Shown here one piece after another: positions 1 to 11,252 of a DNA stretch of 64,000 nucleotides. The stretch spans positions 13,733,714 through 13,797,713 of the forward strand of contig JAJEKV010000027.1 of the NCBI GenBank assembly GCA_021234155.1. The letters run 5' to 3'. Origin of the DNA: Isoetes taiwanensis (Eukaryota > Streptophyta > Lycopodiopsida > Isoetales > Isoetaceae). Each line of letters begins with the position of its first letter. The stretch's first letter is position 1. The notes under the pieces are model-generated. The model was not told where the DNA came from. It did not search any database and saw nothing but the letters and a program-made list of their open reading frames with translations. The position numbers and the translations under genes were made by a program.

Positions 1-609
1 TCATCATCAACATGAACAATAACAGCAAAGGAGATCCTACCTAGGGCTCAGACTCAAAGGGGTTCGACTGACGGCTTGGGCCTCTAGAAGTCATTGCAGA
101 CAGAATATGGCAATGGAGTTGGCTGCATGAGAACATAGCTGAGGGTAGTCCACACCATCCGCCCCTCCTGTGCACACTTTGCAGTGTATGTTGAAAAGTA
201 TTGGGATAGGGCCGTAGCCTGCCGGGTACATAGCCAAGAGGGCTACTACTGGGTTGCATCTCCCCAGCCCCGATGAGGCAGGAGGAGAGTCACCTCTCCT
301 CCAGGGGCATGCATGCCCATCACAGGTGGCTAGAGGGCCACTGCCCTTATTCGACTTAACCTCATGAAGCCGACGCATCGCCCCAAAGGTGTCGAGCTCA
401 TGCCTTGCCCACACGCAGTGGCAAGCCATTAAGCCTAGCTCACTAAGGTTCCTGGTAGGCTTTACACACCAGAGGCTTCTGTGATGGGACAAGTCCCCCT
501 TTTTCCTCGGCCTAGCCCCTCCACCCACAACCAGGCGGGCTTCTTGTGCACAGGCCGCGTGTAACTTGGAACTAGTAGGCTACCTTGAATCATCTGCTAC
601 ACAGGCTTT
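1..609. other. Flank or continuation of the LTR element
   Basis: No coding region that I recognise. The minus-strand open frame at 91-528 resembles no family I know and is rich in rare junctions, so I do not call it a gene. On the minus strand this stretch follows directly from the LTR at 610-1305, so it may be the rest of a long LTR or the 5' untranslated part of the same retroelement. Confidence 0.3.
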
Positions 610-1305
610 AGGCCTCTACCCCCCTTCCCAATACATGGAGGTCACAGAGTGAAATACCAACATCATCACAGAACTAAAATGAATAATATCATCTAATCTA
701 CCTACCTAAACATCCAAGGTTAGGTTCCTTTGTTAGGGCTTATGATCTTGGGATCTATAAGGCCTCTATGGCTGAACTATTATGCTAAACCAGCTTATTG
801 CCTAGCCAAAAGACGGCTTTTCACAACAGATTGACTAATTACCTTACCTGGTACTCGACCTGCTCCAGATCCTCGGAATGCATCCATGCTCCTGATCTCG
901 CTGAAGACTGCTGCTACTCGAAGTTCTGTTGTGCAAAGGCGGCTTTACAGAGCCTGGCAATGCGGATTTGGGTCCTAGCTTGGCCAGAATGGCTCAAGAG
1001 AACCCCAAATGCGAACGAAGGAAGGGAGCTCAAGGAAAACCCTAAATGCAAAGAGAAGAAAAGGTTTAGGGTTTAAGGGGAAGCCCTTATATAGAAACCC
1101 TTAGGGTTAGGTTAGACATTGACCAAATGGGGTTTAGCCATTTGACAATGGGGTCCATTGGGTTTATAATTGTGTATGTTTATTTAACATGCACAACATT
1201 CGAAGTTGTCCCCCTAGGTGCAACTCTTGCCCCCTAGGTGTGACATGTACGTGTGACGTGGCAATATAATATACGTATTTGAGGCGTATATTATGCTGGA
1301 ACGTC
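610..1305 (-). mobile_element. Ty3-type LTR (diverged copy), minus strand
   Basis: Read on the minus strand, this stretch starts TGTGACGTTCCAGC and is collinear with the LTR at 46707-47400 over several hundred bases. Shared blocks are the TGTGACGTTCC start, the ATACGTATAT-type segment, the GCCGCCTTTGCACA block, and the CTAACCTTGGATGTTTAGG block near the end. A TATA-like CTATATAAGG lies at about 1086-1095 and is followed by a telo-box-like AAACCCTAA, matching the promoter position in the other copy. Identity looks moderate, so this is an older or different subfamily. No target duplication could be recognised, and the far end is uncertain. It could be a solo LTR or the edge of a longer element. 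Confidence 0.7.
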
Positions 1306-1918
1306 ACACCCTTCCATCGTTCTTCCTGGTAGGGTGGATAGTGATGATCCTCATGGGTGTGGTAGTGCTCGAACCCCAGCTAGAGGTATTCTGGCGAGTG
1401 GTCATGGGGGTGGTAGTGATCGAACCCCAGCTAGAGGTGTTCGTGCGAGTGGTCATGAGGGTGATAGAGGCGATTGTGACTAAGGCCCAGGTGCTGGAGG
1501 TGTTAGTGTTCCAGATATCACAGGTGGAGTTCCATATGGTAGAGTCGAGGATGATATTGGAGGTAACTGTGATCGTCCCACTAATGGCAATGCTAGGGGT
1601 GGGAGTGTTCGAACCCTAGGTAGAGGCAATAATGGGGGTGGCCATAGTGGAGGCCCACTCAGAGGGGGTAGCGGTGGTGGGGATGATCGACCTCTTGAGG
1701 GCACTAGCACTGATGTCTGAGCCCCGGATAGTGATGATGTTGGTAGGCTTGGAGGTGTTGGTTCTGAGAGTGGTACGAATGGTCGTAGTGTTGGAGGTGG
1801 TAGTGTTCGAGCCCCGACTGGAGGGCCAGTCTCAATTGAAGGGGGGCCTCCGTCCGATTATGAGCATATGCAAGAAGCCAGGCAAGTCGTTCACCAGATC
1901 TCTCGATTGGAGAGTTAG
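1306..1918 (+). pseudogene. LINE ORF1 C-terminal part, glycine/arginine-rich, broken
   Basis: The readable frame gives Gly/Ser/Arg-rich protein with repeats of the type 'GGSDRTPARG', produced by a roughly 60-bp DNA repeat containing TCGAACCCCAGCTAGAGG at about 1368 and 1429, with weaker copies near 1608 and 1808. A stop interrupts the frame near 1718 and another ends it near 1918. The DUF4283 part expected upstream is missing. The role inferred from family knowledge is an RNA-binding Gag-like protein of a plant LINE; sequence support is mainly position and composition. Confidence 0.5.
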
Positions 1919-2019
1919 GCTGATGAGGTAGACCGTATCTCGGAGGTCAATCCATTGGCTCTAGAAGGCCCGCAGGTTTCGCCCCCTCGTGAGAGGAAGA
2001 ACAAGACTGTTTTGGGATG

Positions 2020-2935
2020 AATAGGACAATTCTCAGTTGGAATATGAGGGGGGTGCGGTCCTCTAGTAGTAAGAGGGCTAGAGTTTCTTTGGCGCTTCGC
2101 CAGCTTCATCCTGATATTGTTTGTATTCAGGAGCATAAGTGCCACAGAGGAGATATGACATAATTGATGGATACGGTTGGAAGACATTTTGCATCCATTG
2201 CCTCTTCCTCGGGGCGGTCTAGTGGGGGTACTCTTATTGCTTGAAAAATGAATGTTAATGTTACGTACTCCGCAGCAGATAAGTATGGTCGTTGGGCAAT
2301 TATTAAGTGGCTTGAGGGAGGACGGGAATGGGGGATTGTGAATGTCTATGCCTCAAACCAACCATCTCAGAGAGATGCTCTGTAGGCCACAATAAGAAAC
2401 AAGATAAGAATCTTGGTGGTTTGCAAGTAGCCTGGTTGCTACTAGGAGACTTTAATATGGTATAGGCAGGCAGAGGAATGCTCCGGCCTTAGTGCGCAGA
2501 GGGGGGACCAATGGTCTAGATTGTTGGGGAATTTGGCTATGGTAGAGGTGGAAGGAGATTTGTCTTTCACATGGTGCAATAGGCAGATTGGGGCGGGGCG
2601 GGGCGGGCCTATGCCAGGCATGATAGATGTTATGCCTCCCCTCGCATATTGGATGAAGTACCCTCTCTGCATAGGAGCAACATTCTTTCCACCTCCATTT
2701 CAGATCATTATCCTCAATTGTTGTGTAACCAGAATACTTCTACCCCCAAACCCTCCAGAACAGTGTTTTGTCTGAACACGCGCTTGTTGACAGATGAAGT
2801 CTTCTCGTCTCATTGTCGGGACTTGTGGCTCAATACCTTCTCCTTGCTGAGTGGAATGGCAGGCATGGTGGTAGCATTGGCTAGGGTTAAACGTTTTGCT
2901 AAGGCTTTTGGTAGACAGTGAGTTAAGCAGGAGCG
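2020..2935 (+). pseudogene. LINE AP-endonuclease domain, broken
   Basis: The frame from the ATG at 2020 begins 'MNRTILSWNMRGVRS', the usual start of a plant LINE ORF2 endonuclease, and continues with 'LHPDIVCIQEHKC', which contains the conserved catalytic glutamate segment. Stops at about 2161 and 2244 and several frame changes interrupt it. 'ADKYGRWAIIKW' and 'WGIVNVYA' follow, then 'MVEVEGDLSFTWCN' near 2539. The enzyme would nick target DNA to prime reverse transcription; this copy cannot make it. Confidence 0.85.
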
Positions 2936-2939
2936 ACAG

Positions 2940-4567
2940 GAACTCCACTTACTCTATAGAGAGTTGGAGCGAATTTGGGCACAGCCTTCTGATGGCATCC
3001 GGGAGAATGCCATACTGCAGCAGATCATATCTCTAGAGCAGGTCAAAGTTAAGGAAGCTCAGGTGAAGTCTGGACTTACTTGGCTGAAACAAGGAGACAC
3101 GAGCTCTTCGGTTTTCTTTAGGGCAGCAAGGCAGCATCAGTATGCAGCATCAATGGCATCCCTTACTTTGTTAGATGGTCGTAAATTGGAGGATCCTGCT
3201 GATCTCCAGAGGTATGTGCACGACCATTTTTCAATGTTCTTTGCTAAGCAGTCGTTTCCATACGAGCAAGAAATGCAGGATCTAGTTTTGGCAGCTATTA
3301 AGCCATCTATCTTGCATCATCAGCGTGATAGTTTAGAACAGGTACTCTCCAAGGAAGAGTTAGAGGGTGCATGTATATGCATGGCTAAGGATAAGTGTCC
3401 TGGGCTGGATGGTGTGCCTGTGGAATTCTTTCAGACTTATTGGGAATAGGCTGGAGAGTCAGTGTATCAGGTCTATCTTGACTTGTTGTGCTCTCATGAA
3501 ATAGATAGAATTCTTAACACCGCCTGCATTTCCCTGATCCCTAAGGTCAAACAGCCATCCACAGTCAATGATTGGAGGGCTATTTCTTTGCTCTCCTCTG
3601 TGTATAAGATTATTGCAAAAGCTTTGGCAGAAAAGCTTAAACTGGTTCTAGCATCCTCTATTAACAAGGTTCAGTCCGAGTTCATCCCAGAAAGAAACAT
3701 CTTAACTAACGTTGCTGCAGCTTATGAGGGCTTGTATTGGGATAGGAAAACAGGTCAGGGAGTTGTTTATCTTAAGCTCGATTTTGCGAAGGCATATGAC
3801 AGTGTGTGCTGGGAGTTTTTGTCTAGTGTGCTTTCGGCTTTGGGTTGTGGTCATAGAAACGGTTATGAAGCTTCACATGTCAGCATGAGCTACAGTTGTG
3901 TGCCAGGGGGAGCCCTCCCCGTTCTTTTCGATGGGAAGAGGAGTTCGACAGGGCTACCCTCTGGCCCCATTTTTGTTTACCATGGTGGCGGAGGTATTAT
4001 CACAATTGCTCTTGACTGCAGTAGATGAGGGAGTGGTAGATGGTCTTCGGATGCAGAACCGCAGTCAGCAAATTTGTAATCAGTTTGCAGATGACACTTT
4101 CCTCTTTGTGGCAGCAGAAGAAAGCAATTTGCGTAATGTTAAGAGTTTGCTGGATACATTTTCCTTGGCTTCTGGTTGTCTTCTTAATTGGGGAAAGTGT
4201 TCGGCTCTGTGGGCTTTGAAGACGCTGCCTCCACCTTGTTTGTTTCTCTTCCCTTGGAAGGTACTCCCAGTGATATCTGGGTATTCCTTTTGGGGGTGAT
4301 ATCTCTATGGGCGGTGTCTGGGATGAGATTTTGCAGGGACTACAGAAGCACCTGAATTGGTGGAAGGGTAGTAAGTTGTCGATGGCAGGCAGGATTACTG
4401 TAGCTAAGTCAATGCTTTGTAGCACCCACGTATACACAATGTCTGTTATGTTAGCTCCAGAATGCAAGGTTCAGGAATTGGATAGAATTGTCCGAAACTT
4501 TGTTTGGGGAGGGGCTGCAGAAGGAGCAGTGGTTAAAATAGCCTGGTGGAAGTGCCTCCGCCCTTGA
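2940..4567 (+). pseudogene. LINE reverse transcriptase, broken
   Basis: Blocks in order: 'GLTWLKQGDTSS' (about 3070), 'DKCPGLDGVPVEFFQTYWE' ending in a TAG stop at 3447, 'ISLIPKVKQPSTVNDWRAIS' (about 3525), 'KLDFAKAYDSV' (about 3775), 'GVRQGYPLAPFLFTMVAE' (about 3930), and the catalytic box 'QFADDTFLF' (about 4082). A frameshift lies between 3870 and 3900 and another near 4299. After the last one 'LSMAGRITVAKSMLCST' shows the thumb region. These are the standard palm motifs of LINE reverse transcriptases. The copy is inactive because of the frame breaks. Confidence 0.92.
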
Positions 4568-5759
4568 GAGGATGGCGGTTTGGCAATCCTGGATTTGGCT
4601 TTGCATTCTAAGGTGTTAGTCTCCAAGTTTGTTTGGAGTATTCTCCATGAAGAGGTGTTCTCTCCAGGTGCAGCATTGCTTTTTTAGTCCCGGGAGAATT
4701 GTGTGGCTTTTCACAAGCCATCTGTCCCTGTAAAGTTGCCTTGGGCCTTGCTTTACAGTTTGAGGCCATTCCCACAGGCATCACCTTTTCTCAAGGGTGT
4801 ACTGCAGGCCTGGGAGCATGTGCGAGTGCTTTTCCAGGTAGACTATGCATCAGTATTTCATCACACTTCTCCTTTTCTGTGGGTTCCTCTGCCTCCGACA
4901 TACTTGCCTTTGGCTGTCAGCTTGCATGCTCGGACGCAGGCCCGTTGGACTCGGGCTGCAGTCTCCACCTTAGAGGATTGGTATTGGTATGGCCAACTGG
5001 CTCCTTAGGAGTTTTTTCAGGCCCGCTTTCGGCTTAAGAGCAGTGATCGAGCTATCTGGCAGCAAGTGGCCTCAAGTATTCCACAGCATATTCCTGTTCT
5101 CCTCCAAGGAAGGGTGATCTTTCAGATTTGGAAGGTTCATTCGGGGGTCGATGAGTCATGTTTTGTTTGTTCTTGTTATTCATGATACTTTACCTCCTTC
5201 TGACAAGTGGGCACTGAAGCTTCAGGGTTCCTGTTGGCGCTCCGTCTGGACATGGACTTGGAACTCTCTCCCCCCACCAAAGGTTAGGGTTCTCTTGTGG
5301 CAAGTAGTGCACCGCTGCATTAGGGTAAATGTTCTTATGCATAGATTTAAGCCACCTGTGAGTTTTCTTTGCCCTTGTTGTGGCTCTCATCGAGAGTCCA
5401 TTGAACATTGTCTAGTCTTGTGCCCACATTTGCAAGCTGCATGGGATTGGGTCAGTGCATTGTTCCGGATCAGGATGTGTAGCCAGAAAATACTTCTTCA
5501 TGTGTTTCCAGCTTCGTGGTCCTCTCCTAAGAAGCAAGCTTTCCATCTGTGTAAGGCATGGTTGGTTTGGTTGATTTGGAAATGGCGTCGTTTATGGATT
5601 TTTCAAGGGATTCAGCAACCTGCAGCCTCTCTAGTTCCACGACTCAGACATAAGCTATTCCAAAGTTTTCTTGTATTTACTGGCCTAGAGGAGACAAAGT
5701 TTTGCATTTGGCGAGATATTTTGCACATTGTAAATGCGAATGGGGAGTTTGTACAGTGA
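4568..5759 (+). pseudogene. LINE ORF2 C-terminal region with zf-RVT domain
   Basis: After a stop at 4565 the readable frames continue to a final 202-codon stretch at 5151-5759. This has the plant zf-RVT signature: 'PPKVRVLLWQVVHR', then 'CPCCGSHRESIEHCLVLCPH', a Cys/His cluster, then 'HLCKAWLVWLIWKWRR'. The same sequence order occurs at the end of the LINE at 34571-35110. The 3' untranslated part (5760-5900) ends in the A-rich tail. Confidence 0.85.
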
Positions 5760-5921
5760 TTACTAGAGGTGATTGGAAGTTTATGCACTAGTTTTTTAGT
5801 ATGGAGTGCTGAGGTGTCTTTGTCCCTTCGGGGCATTCTTTTTCGTCACCACTCGTCTTGTATCATTGCCATTCTTTTAATATAAGTGTCCCAGTTCTTC
5901 CAAAAAAACAAAAAAAAAAAA

Positions 5922-6714
5922 GACACAATATCGTTCATTCATGGGCATGATGCAAGGTTCATAATTGTAAACAACTAGGAAGCCAATTGTGAGATAACAA
6001 AAAAAAAACCTTTACTTGCCTGATCGCATTGGTGTTCAAAGGCATCCTTCAATGAAATGTAAGCTACATTTTGTGTCACGGATTGTGAGAAGTCCTTCCA
6101 TCATAGAGAGAGTACAAGGTTAGTTCTAAAAGCAATAGCATATATATCAATAGCTAGCATGATGCACCTAGTCTTTTAAAATTGAAATCTATCATTTGCA
6201 TGCTCTTTAGCATTTAGACCTATGATGGCATCACTACCAAACATGGAATCCACTCCAAACCTGTGCTATTGATACGATTGTATATAGGGCTTAGTCTAAC
6301 ATAACTGCAAATCCCGATGGTCTAACTCTGCTCCAATTACACCTATTTAAAGCTCTTCCATGCGAGGACATGATGTTTTTTCTTTAGCCAGAAATTTGCC
6401 ATCACTTATGTTTGGGCCTAGTCATTATGACTTTACCGACACATAATTAAACATAGAATGGGAGCAGAACCAAGACTATAAATTCAGAAGCTTGCTGCCA
6501 TGCCCTCCCAATCCGAGTGCTGTTTTTCTAACTGTTTGTTCAAGAATTAGTGCAACAAACTTCAAACTAAATGATAGAAACATAAGTCAGAAACGGTGGA
6601 GCTTGTTACCCCTTGAACACCCTAAAATGAGGTAGCTCGAGCCCTACATGCGAAGTAGATATATTTGTCGAAAATAATTCCATATCTCTGGTTTTTGAAG
6701 AAGCCAAAATTTGG
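5922..6714. other. Intergenic, nothing recognised
   Basis: AT-rich sequence with no convincing coding frame, tRNA or inverted repeat that I can see. Short open frames here have no recognisable motif. Confidence 0.5.
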
Positions 6715-7863
6715 TGTTCAGACTTCAGCACACATGGCCTCTCCCAAGTGACTGATATGCGCGTCAACTTGGCGAAAACCAAAGTGGTTTTGATATCGTC
6801 TGCACGCCAGCCATCGCCTCCAATCCTCACTTATCGTGGCCAAAATGTTGAAGTGGTGTCCGCTTACAAATATTTGGGGGTGGAGTTCCCGTCGGCCATG
6901 AACTGGGACAATTCCATCCGGCTGCGAGCCGCAACAGGTTGGAAGGCACTCTATGCAATGGAGAACAATAGCCACAAGGCGGAGCTGTATGATTGGGCCC
7001 ATCAATCGCATCCATTCAAGGTGCTAGTAGAACCTGCGCTTTTGTACGGGGTTGAGGTCTGTGGCCCAGTGATTTCCCTCGCCACTTGGAACGACTTGGA
7101 GCAGGTGCAGAAAGCTTTCTTGACACGAGCCCTGGGGGTGAAGTCCACAATCCAATACCAGATATTGTTGCAGGAAACATGTTTCTTGCCTCTTCAAAGA
7201 GGAGCCCTTGACAGACCCATCGTCTACTTCCAGAAGGTGGTCAGCATGGACGATACTCGTCTCCTTCACCTCGCTTACACTATGGCAATGGGGCCTCAAC
7301 GCCTTGAAGCCTGCTGGCGGGAAAAGAAAGCTCAGTGGCTGGCCAGATGGAATGTGCAGGAGCACAGGTGCGTCCAAGTGCAAAGGAGGCAGACCGCCGC
7401 AGTCTTAGACAGTACCTTGACGCATGCTTCCTCAGTAAGCTATGGGATGCTAGCACCCTTGAACAGGTCAAGATGGCACATTATCAACGCCACATAAATC
7501 CCAGGTTGGAGCGGGGCCCGCAATGCTACCTGCACACTCATCTACCCATGAAAAGGCGCAGATCCATTGCCTCTATCCGCACAGGTGCACACCATCCCTG
7601 GATTGAGACAGGGAGATAAGTTGGGGAGCTGCGTCAGGAGAGGCTTTGTCAACGCTGCCAGGTTGGAGCTGTGGAAGACGAATGCCACACACCTTCAGAG
7701 TTGCCTGGCATATGATGACATTCGGACACGCTACGCTGAGCTGGTTCATCCTGGCCAACCCCTACATGAGATGCTGAGTACGAGCTCGGTATGGAGGTTG
7801 GGCTCATACATTCAAGAGATCATGGATCGCCGAGATCAGCTTGGCGCTCAGGCACTCACCTAA
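6715..7863 (+). pseudogene. LINE-R (RTE-like LINE) reverse transcriptase C-terminal part
   Basis: The frame at 6727-7497 reads 'VNLAKTKVV', 'SAYKYLGVEF' and 'ALLYGVEVCGPVIS', the end of a LINE reverse transcriptase (palm to thumb). After frameshifts the readable protein continues with 'YLDACFLSKLWD', 'ASIRTGAHH', 'VEDECHT' and 'LGSYIQEIMD', ending at the TAA at 7861-7863. The same blocks occur at 19292-20646 and 54639-55590 on the minus strand. The zf-like 'RICxCC...VEDECH' segment is visible in those copies and partly here. The copy is 5'-truncated near 6715. Its 3' untranslated region resumes at 11033 on the far side of an inserted element. Confidence 0.85.
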
Positions 7864-7866
7864 TGC

Positions 7867-7897
7867 ATGTACAACAAGATTGCGTATTAAACGGGAG
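7867..7897 (+). repeat. Left terminal inverted repeat
   Basis: 31 bp starting ATGTACAACAAG and ending AAACGGGAG. A second AAACGGGAG follows at 7908-7916, so the end carries a direct repeat of the innermost motif. It pairs with 11002-11032 with two mismatches. Confidence 0.85.
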
Positions 7898-8169
7898 CAA
7901 ATCATTGAAACGGGAGCAAAAGGAATATTCCTCAAAGATTCCCTTTTTTTTCCAAAAAAAGAGCTAAAATGAGGTAAAAAATTTATTTTGGGTATAAATT
8001 TGCATTTTGACCCCCCCAAAATCACTCATTTTTTTGTGCAAAGAGAAAATTGACTATGTCAAAGTGACAGTTTTCCTAACAGTTAGAATTTACCTGAAGT
8101 GTGTTTTTAGACAAAACCACTAATTTAAGTGTACGTCCTACACAACATTTTGTTAGCTTGGATTGTATT

Positions 8170-8740
8170 CCAGAAAACGTACTTTTAGGTTACAATGTGT
8201 TCTTTTTTAATAATATAATATTTTAAAGTACCAAAATTGTATTCGGGAAATACAGTTTTGCTATTCGAGGATAACAGAACTGTATTCCGGAATACACTTT
8301 TGGTTTTGCTCGAAATCCAAAGTGTATTCCGGAATACACTTTTGATGTACAAGTTTCTGAGAGTCAACAGTAACCTTGCAATTTTCCAAGTTTTCCCAGG
8401 GTTTTGATTTTCAAAGACCTTGCATTTTTTTTTTCTTCAATTAATATGAATGACTCTGCGATTTTATTTGTTTCTTTTATGTGGGAATACAGGAACGTCG
8501 TTCTAAATACTGAAGGGATTAGCGAAAGTGAAAATTTAACCAACAACAACTAGATTTTTTGGCATTGATGACCTTTCATTTTTTTTTTATTTTTTTTGTG
8601 TGGATACAGGGTCATGGTTTTAAGAAATAAAGGGATATTGATTTTTTTGTTTTAAAGTCAGGGATACTGGGTTTTGGTTCAAAATGATAAGTGGGAAATG
8701 TATTCCGGAATACACTTTGTATTCCGGAATACGTTTTGAT
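8170..8740. repeat. Palindrome cluster TGTATTCCGGAATACA
   Basis: Four perfect copies of GTATTCCGGAATAC lie at about 8282-8295, 8324-8337, 8700-8713 and 8719-8732, with decayed versions at 8166-8180 and 8241-8255. They are inside the TIR element. Confidence 0.85.
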
Positions 8741-10464
8741 GTTTTTTTTTCACGCCTTTGCTCAAGGCGATCACTCTTTGTAGACCTCGGGCTACCATTT
8801 CTCATGGATCTTGGCCTTGGCATTGTTGCTGACTACAGATTAAGCTATGGCGCAGCAGTTTTCAAAGTCCGTTTCCAGTTTAGGGTTTTGACGATTTAGT
8901 TTACTTCAGGGATCATGGCTACAGAATGAGAGAGATGGGTTGGGCGTGCCAGGATGGTTTTTGCAGAGCAGAGCAAGAGCCATGACGGTTTTGCAGAGCA
9001 GAGCAGAGCAGTGCACTGATTGAACTTTTTTGGCTGTTGTTAGCGGTTTTGGTTGCATCGATTTGGAGGTTTGCTCCATTCGACCATCATTATGCAGATG
9101 GTCTCAAATGGGAGAGATGGTAGCCGGATATAAAATTTCTCAGGTACAATCCTCTGAAAGCACTAGATTAACAGTCTTGGAATAAGAATTCTGTTTATGT
9201 TCAGCTGTTGTGAACAGGTTATTTTCTTCAAAGGAAAGCTTTTGATTATTAGAGTCGGAAGCCTTTGTTTGTGGTCCGGCTTATATGATTACCCTCTGAC
9301 TTTCATGCACTGATTCGATTCTATGTAGTTAAATAAATGTGTCAGATAAGGGTCTAACAAGCTCTTACTTTGGCAGGTTAAAACGAGGTTTTCTATGTAG
9401 ACGAAATGCACAAGTTGTTCTTTAAGAGCTGTAACAGTAGACGGTTTATCACCTACATGTGAATACTTAAAGGCTAAAAAGCATGCATGAAAAATGCAGG
9501 AGCCTAGGCAGGCATGAAATGTGTTGTGTTGCAGGCATGCAAGGTCCTTATTTTGCAGATAAAAGAGGTAAATATAAGTCTGTTTGAAGCTCAGGCATGT
9601 GGATCTAAACTAAAAATAGGATGTCTATACACCAGCTTGTGCAAACTAGGCTGCTACAAAGGTGCATATAATTCGTGAATTTGTGGTTCAAGTTCCATTC
9701 CAGAGTATAGATAGAGAGATGAAGACTAAAAGACTAGGTGCCGTTTCTTTGGATGTGGATGTTGCTATCAGGAAGCTATCAATGAAGATTGTTTTTCTTC
9801 TATGACTTCAAAAAACTTGTATTATCTGTTTTAATTGCTTTTGCTATATCTTGTTGCAAGCGCATATCAGATATTGGATGTTCTATATTGGCTGTTCTAT
9901 GTCTGGCCAGGTAATGCAATCTAATGATTATTTCCAATCCAATCTCATTTGAAGAATTATTCCTTTCAAAATGCTATGGTTCTTGATCTGTCAAACAATA
10001 GTATTTGATTACTAAACTGGCAATAGGTGCATCTTATCATGTTCATTTTGAATAAAATGTCTCATGTCCTCTATTTATTTCTTGTAAATATTCCATTTTC
10101 ATTTCCTATTCTGGTGTATCAGCAATATTACATGTTTTGGCTTATTTCTGATTTGATTATTTTCTTAGCATGGTTTAAACACATGCTACAGGCTTAACTA
10201 GTGGACCTGATAATGTCTCTGAAAAAGGTATTGATTGGATCATTTCGTTTAAAGATCATGTATATGTGATAATATTTGAGGATGTGTTTATGGCCAATAG
10301 TATAAAAGTCTATAGGATTTAGTCTTCTAGGCTTGATATAAATGGATAGTACAATGAAGGGATCAACCAAGGTTAACGAATGTCCCAACATGCTTTGTCT
10401 TGGTTAGTAAATGCAATATATCTCCCTTGTTTTGTATCTTTGGAAAAAATGACTACCACACTAT

Positions 10465-10560
10465 TGTATTCTGGAATAGCATAAGAGTGCAAGGTCCTAT
10501 TCCGGAATAGCATAAGAGTGCACATGCAACCAATAATCCTATTCTGGAATAGCATAGAAA
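10465..10560. repeat. Second palindrome cluster, about 32-40-bp spacing
   Basis: Three copies of TATTCYGGAATAGCATA start near 10467, 10499 and 10539; the middle one is the perfect palindrome CTATTCCGGAATAG. The first two are followed by AGAGTGCA. Confidence 0.8.
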
Positions 10561-10982
10561 TTCTGAAAACACTAATTAGGTTTTTTTTAGACAGATTTCG
10601 CATGCTCTGGTGCTTTTACTTCATTTCACACTAGAAAACTTATTTTTTACAACTTTTTCGCACCTTGCACTTTCAGTCTGGTGCTCGTAATTTAACTTGT
10701 GATCTATAAAATCACCTTTTTTTTGTCTTGTGTTGCCAATTCATCAGTGGCAAAAGAAATAAATGTTGTTGAAATAACGTATATAAAATCGTAATCACCA
10801 TGATGTTTTGAACATAACCCCTAAAACTGCTATTTCAAGTGGCTGACATGTTGACCTAGTAGGTTTTTTTTTTTTTTGGGGCTAAAATAGCACATATTAA
10901 ATTGTAATCACCACGATTTTTTGGCCTAAACCCCAAAAAGGGCCATTTCAAATAATTAATATGATTTTAGAAGGGAATCTTC

Positions 10983-11032
10983 AAACGGGAGTGCTGCAAC
11001 ACTCCCGTTTAATATGCAACCTTGTTGTACAT
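10983..11032 (-). repeat. Right terminal inverted repeat with adjoining hairpin
   Basis: 11002-11032 is the inverted partner of 7867-7897. It overlaps a perfect hairpin: AAACGGGAGTG at 10983-10993, a 6-base loop, and CACTCCCGTTT at 11000-11010. Confidence 0.85.
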
Positions 11033-11252
11033 ATTTCTGTCTATATTTGTATTTGTTTTTGTATCTGTAGAGTTTGACAGCAAGCCTATTCCTGTCACGG
11101 TTTCTCCTCCAAACAACCCTTTAGGGCGGGGAGGGGATTTTTTAACCCGGGCAGTAATACACTTGTTGCGCCTCTTGTTGGGTCCCATAGGCCAATTGGT
11201 CTCCGTGGACGATAAAAATTCTATTCTATTCTATTCTATACTATGTTCCACC
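11033..11252 (+). mobile_element. LINE-R 3' untranslated end with (TTCTA)n tail
   Basis: Carries the diagnostic LINE-R 3' end: an AACCCTTTAGGGCGGGG block, GGGATTTTTTAACCCGGGCAG, TTGGGTCCCATAGGCCAATT, GGTCTCCGTGGACGATAAAA, then TTCTA repeats at 11218-11242. The same blocks occur inverted at 19080-19192 and 54420-54545. It completes the LINE copy begun at 6715. Confidence 0.88.

Larger units (their letters stand above)
1306..5921 (+). mobile_element. L1-like LINE, decayed, with poly(A) tail
   Basis: A plus-strand non-LTR retrotransposon with the order ORF1-like repeats, AP endonuclease, reverse transcriptase, C-terminal zinc-binding zf-RVT region and an A-rich tail at 5902-5921. All domains are broken by stops and frameshifts, so it is dead. 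Its proteins match those of the minus-strand LINE at 34449-40704 block by block, for example 'QPSDGIRE' against 'QPSDGVRE' and 'FFRAARQ' in both, so the two belong to one family. The 5' end abuts the LTR at 1305, so either the LINE is truncated there or the LTR cut into it. I found no target duplication. Confidence 0.88.
7867..11032. mobile_element. 3.17-kb TIR element inserted in LINE-R, non-autonomous
   Basis: The two ends are 31-bp inverted repeats with 29 matches, beginning ATGTACAACAAG and ending TATTAAACGGGAG. Both ends carry further inverted material inside, AGATTCCCTT near 7936 and AAGGGAATCT at 10971-10980. The element sits 3 bases after the LINE-R stop codon, and LINE-R 3' untranslated sequence resumes beyond it, which fixes it as an insertion. 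The only possible target duplication is AT, which is ambiguous. No open frame inside looks like a transposase; the interior has palindromes and exon-like pieces. It does not match the ends I know for hAT, CACTA, Mutator, Harbinger or Mariner elements, so the superfamily is open. Confidence 0.75.

Noticed and set aside
91-528. 145-codon minus-strand frame with several Cys and Trp
   Set aside because: No motif recognised and it lies in LTR-like sequence; not enough support for a gene.
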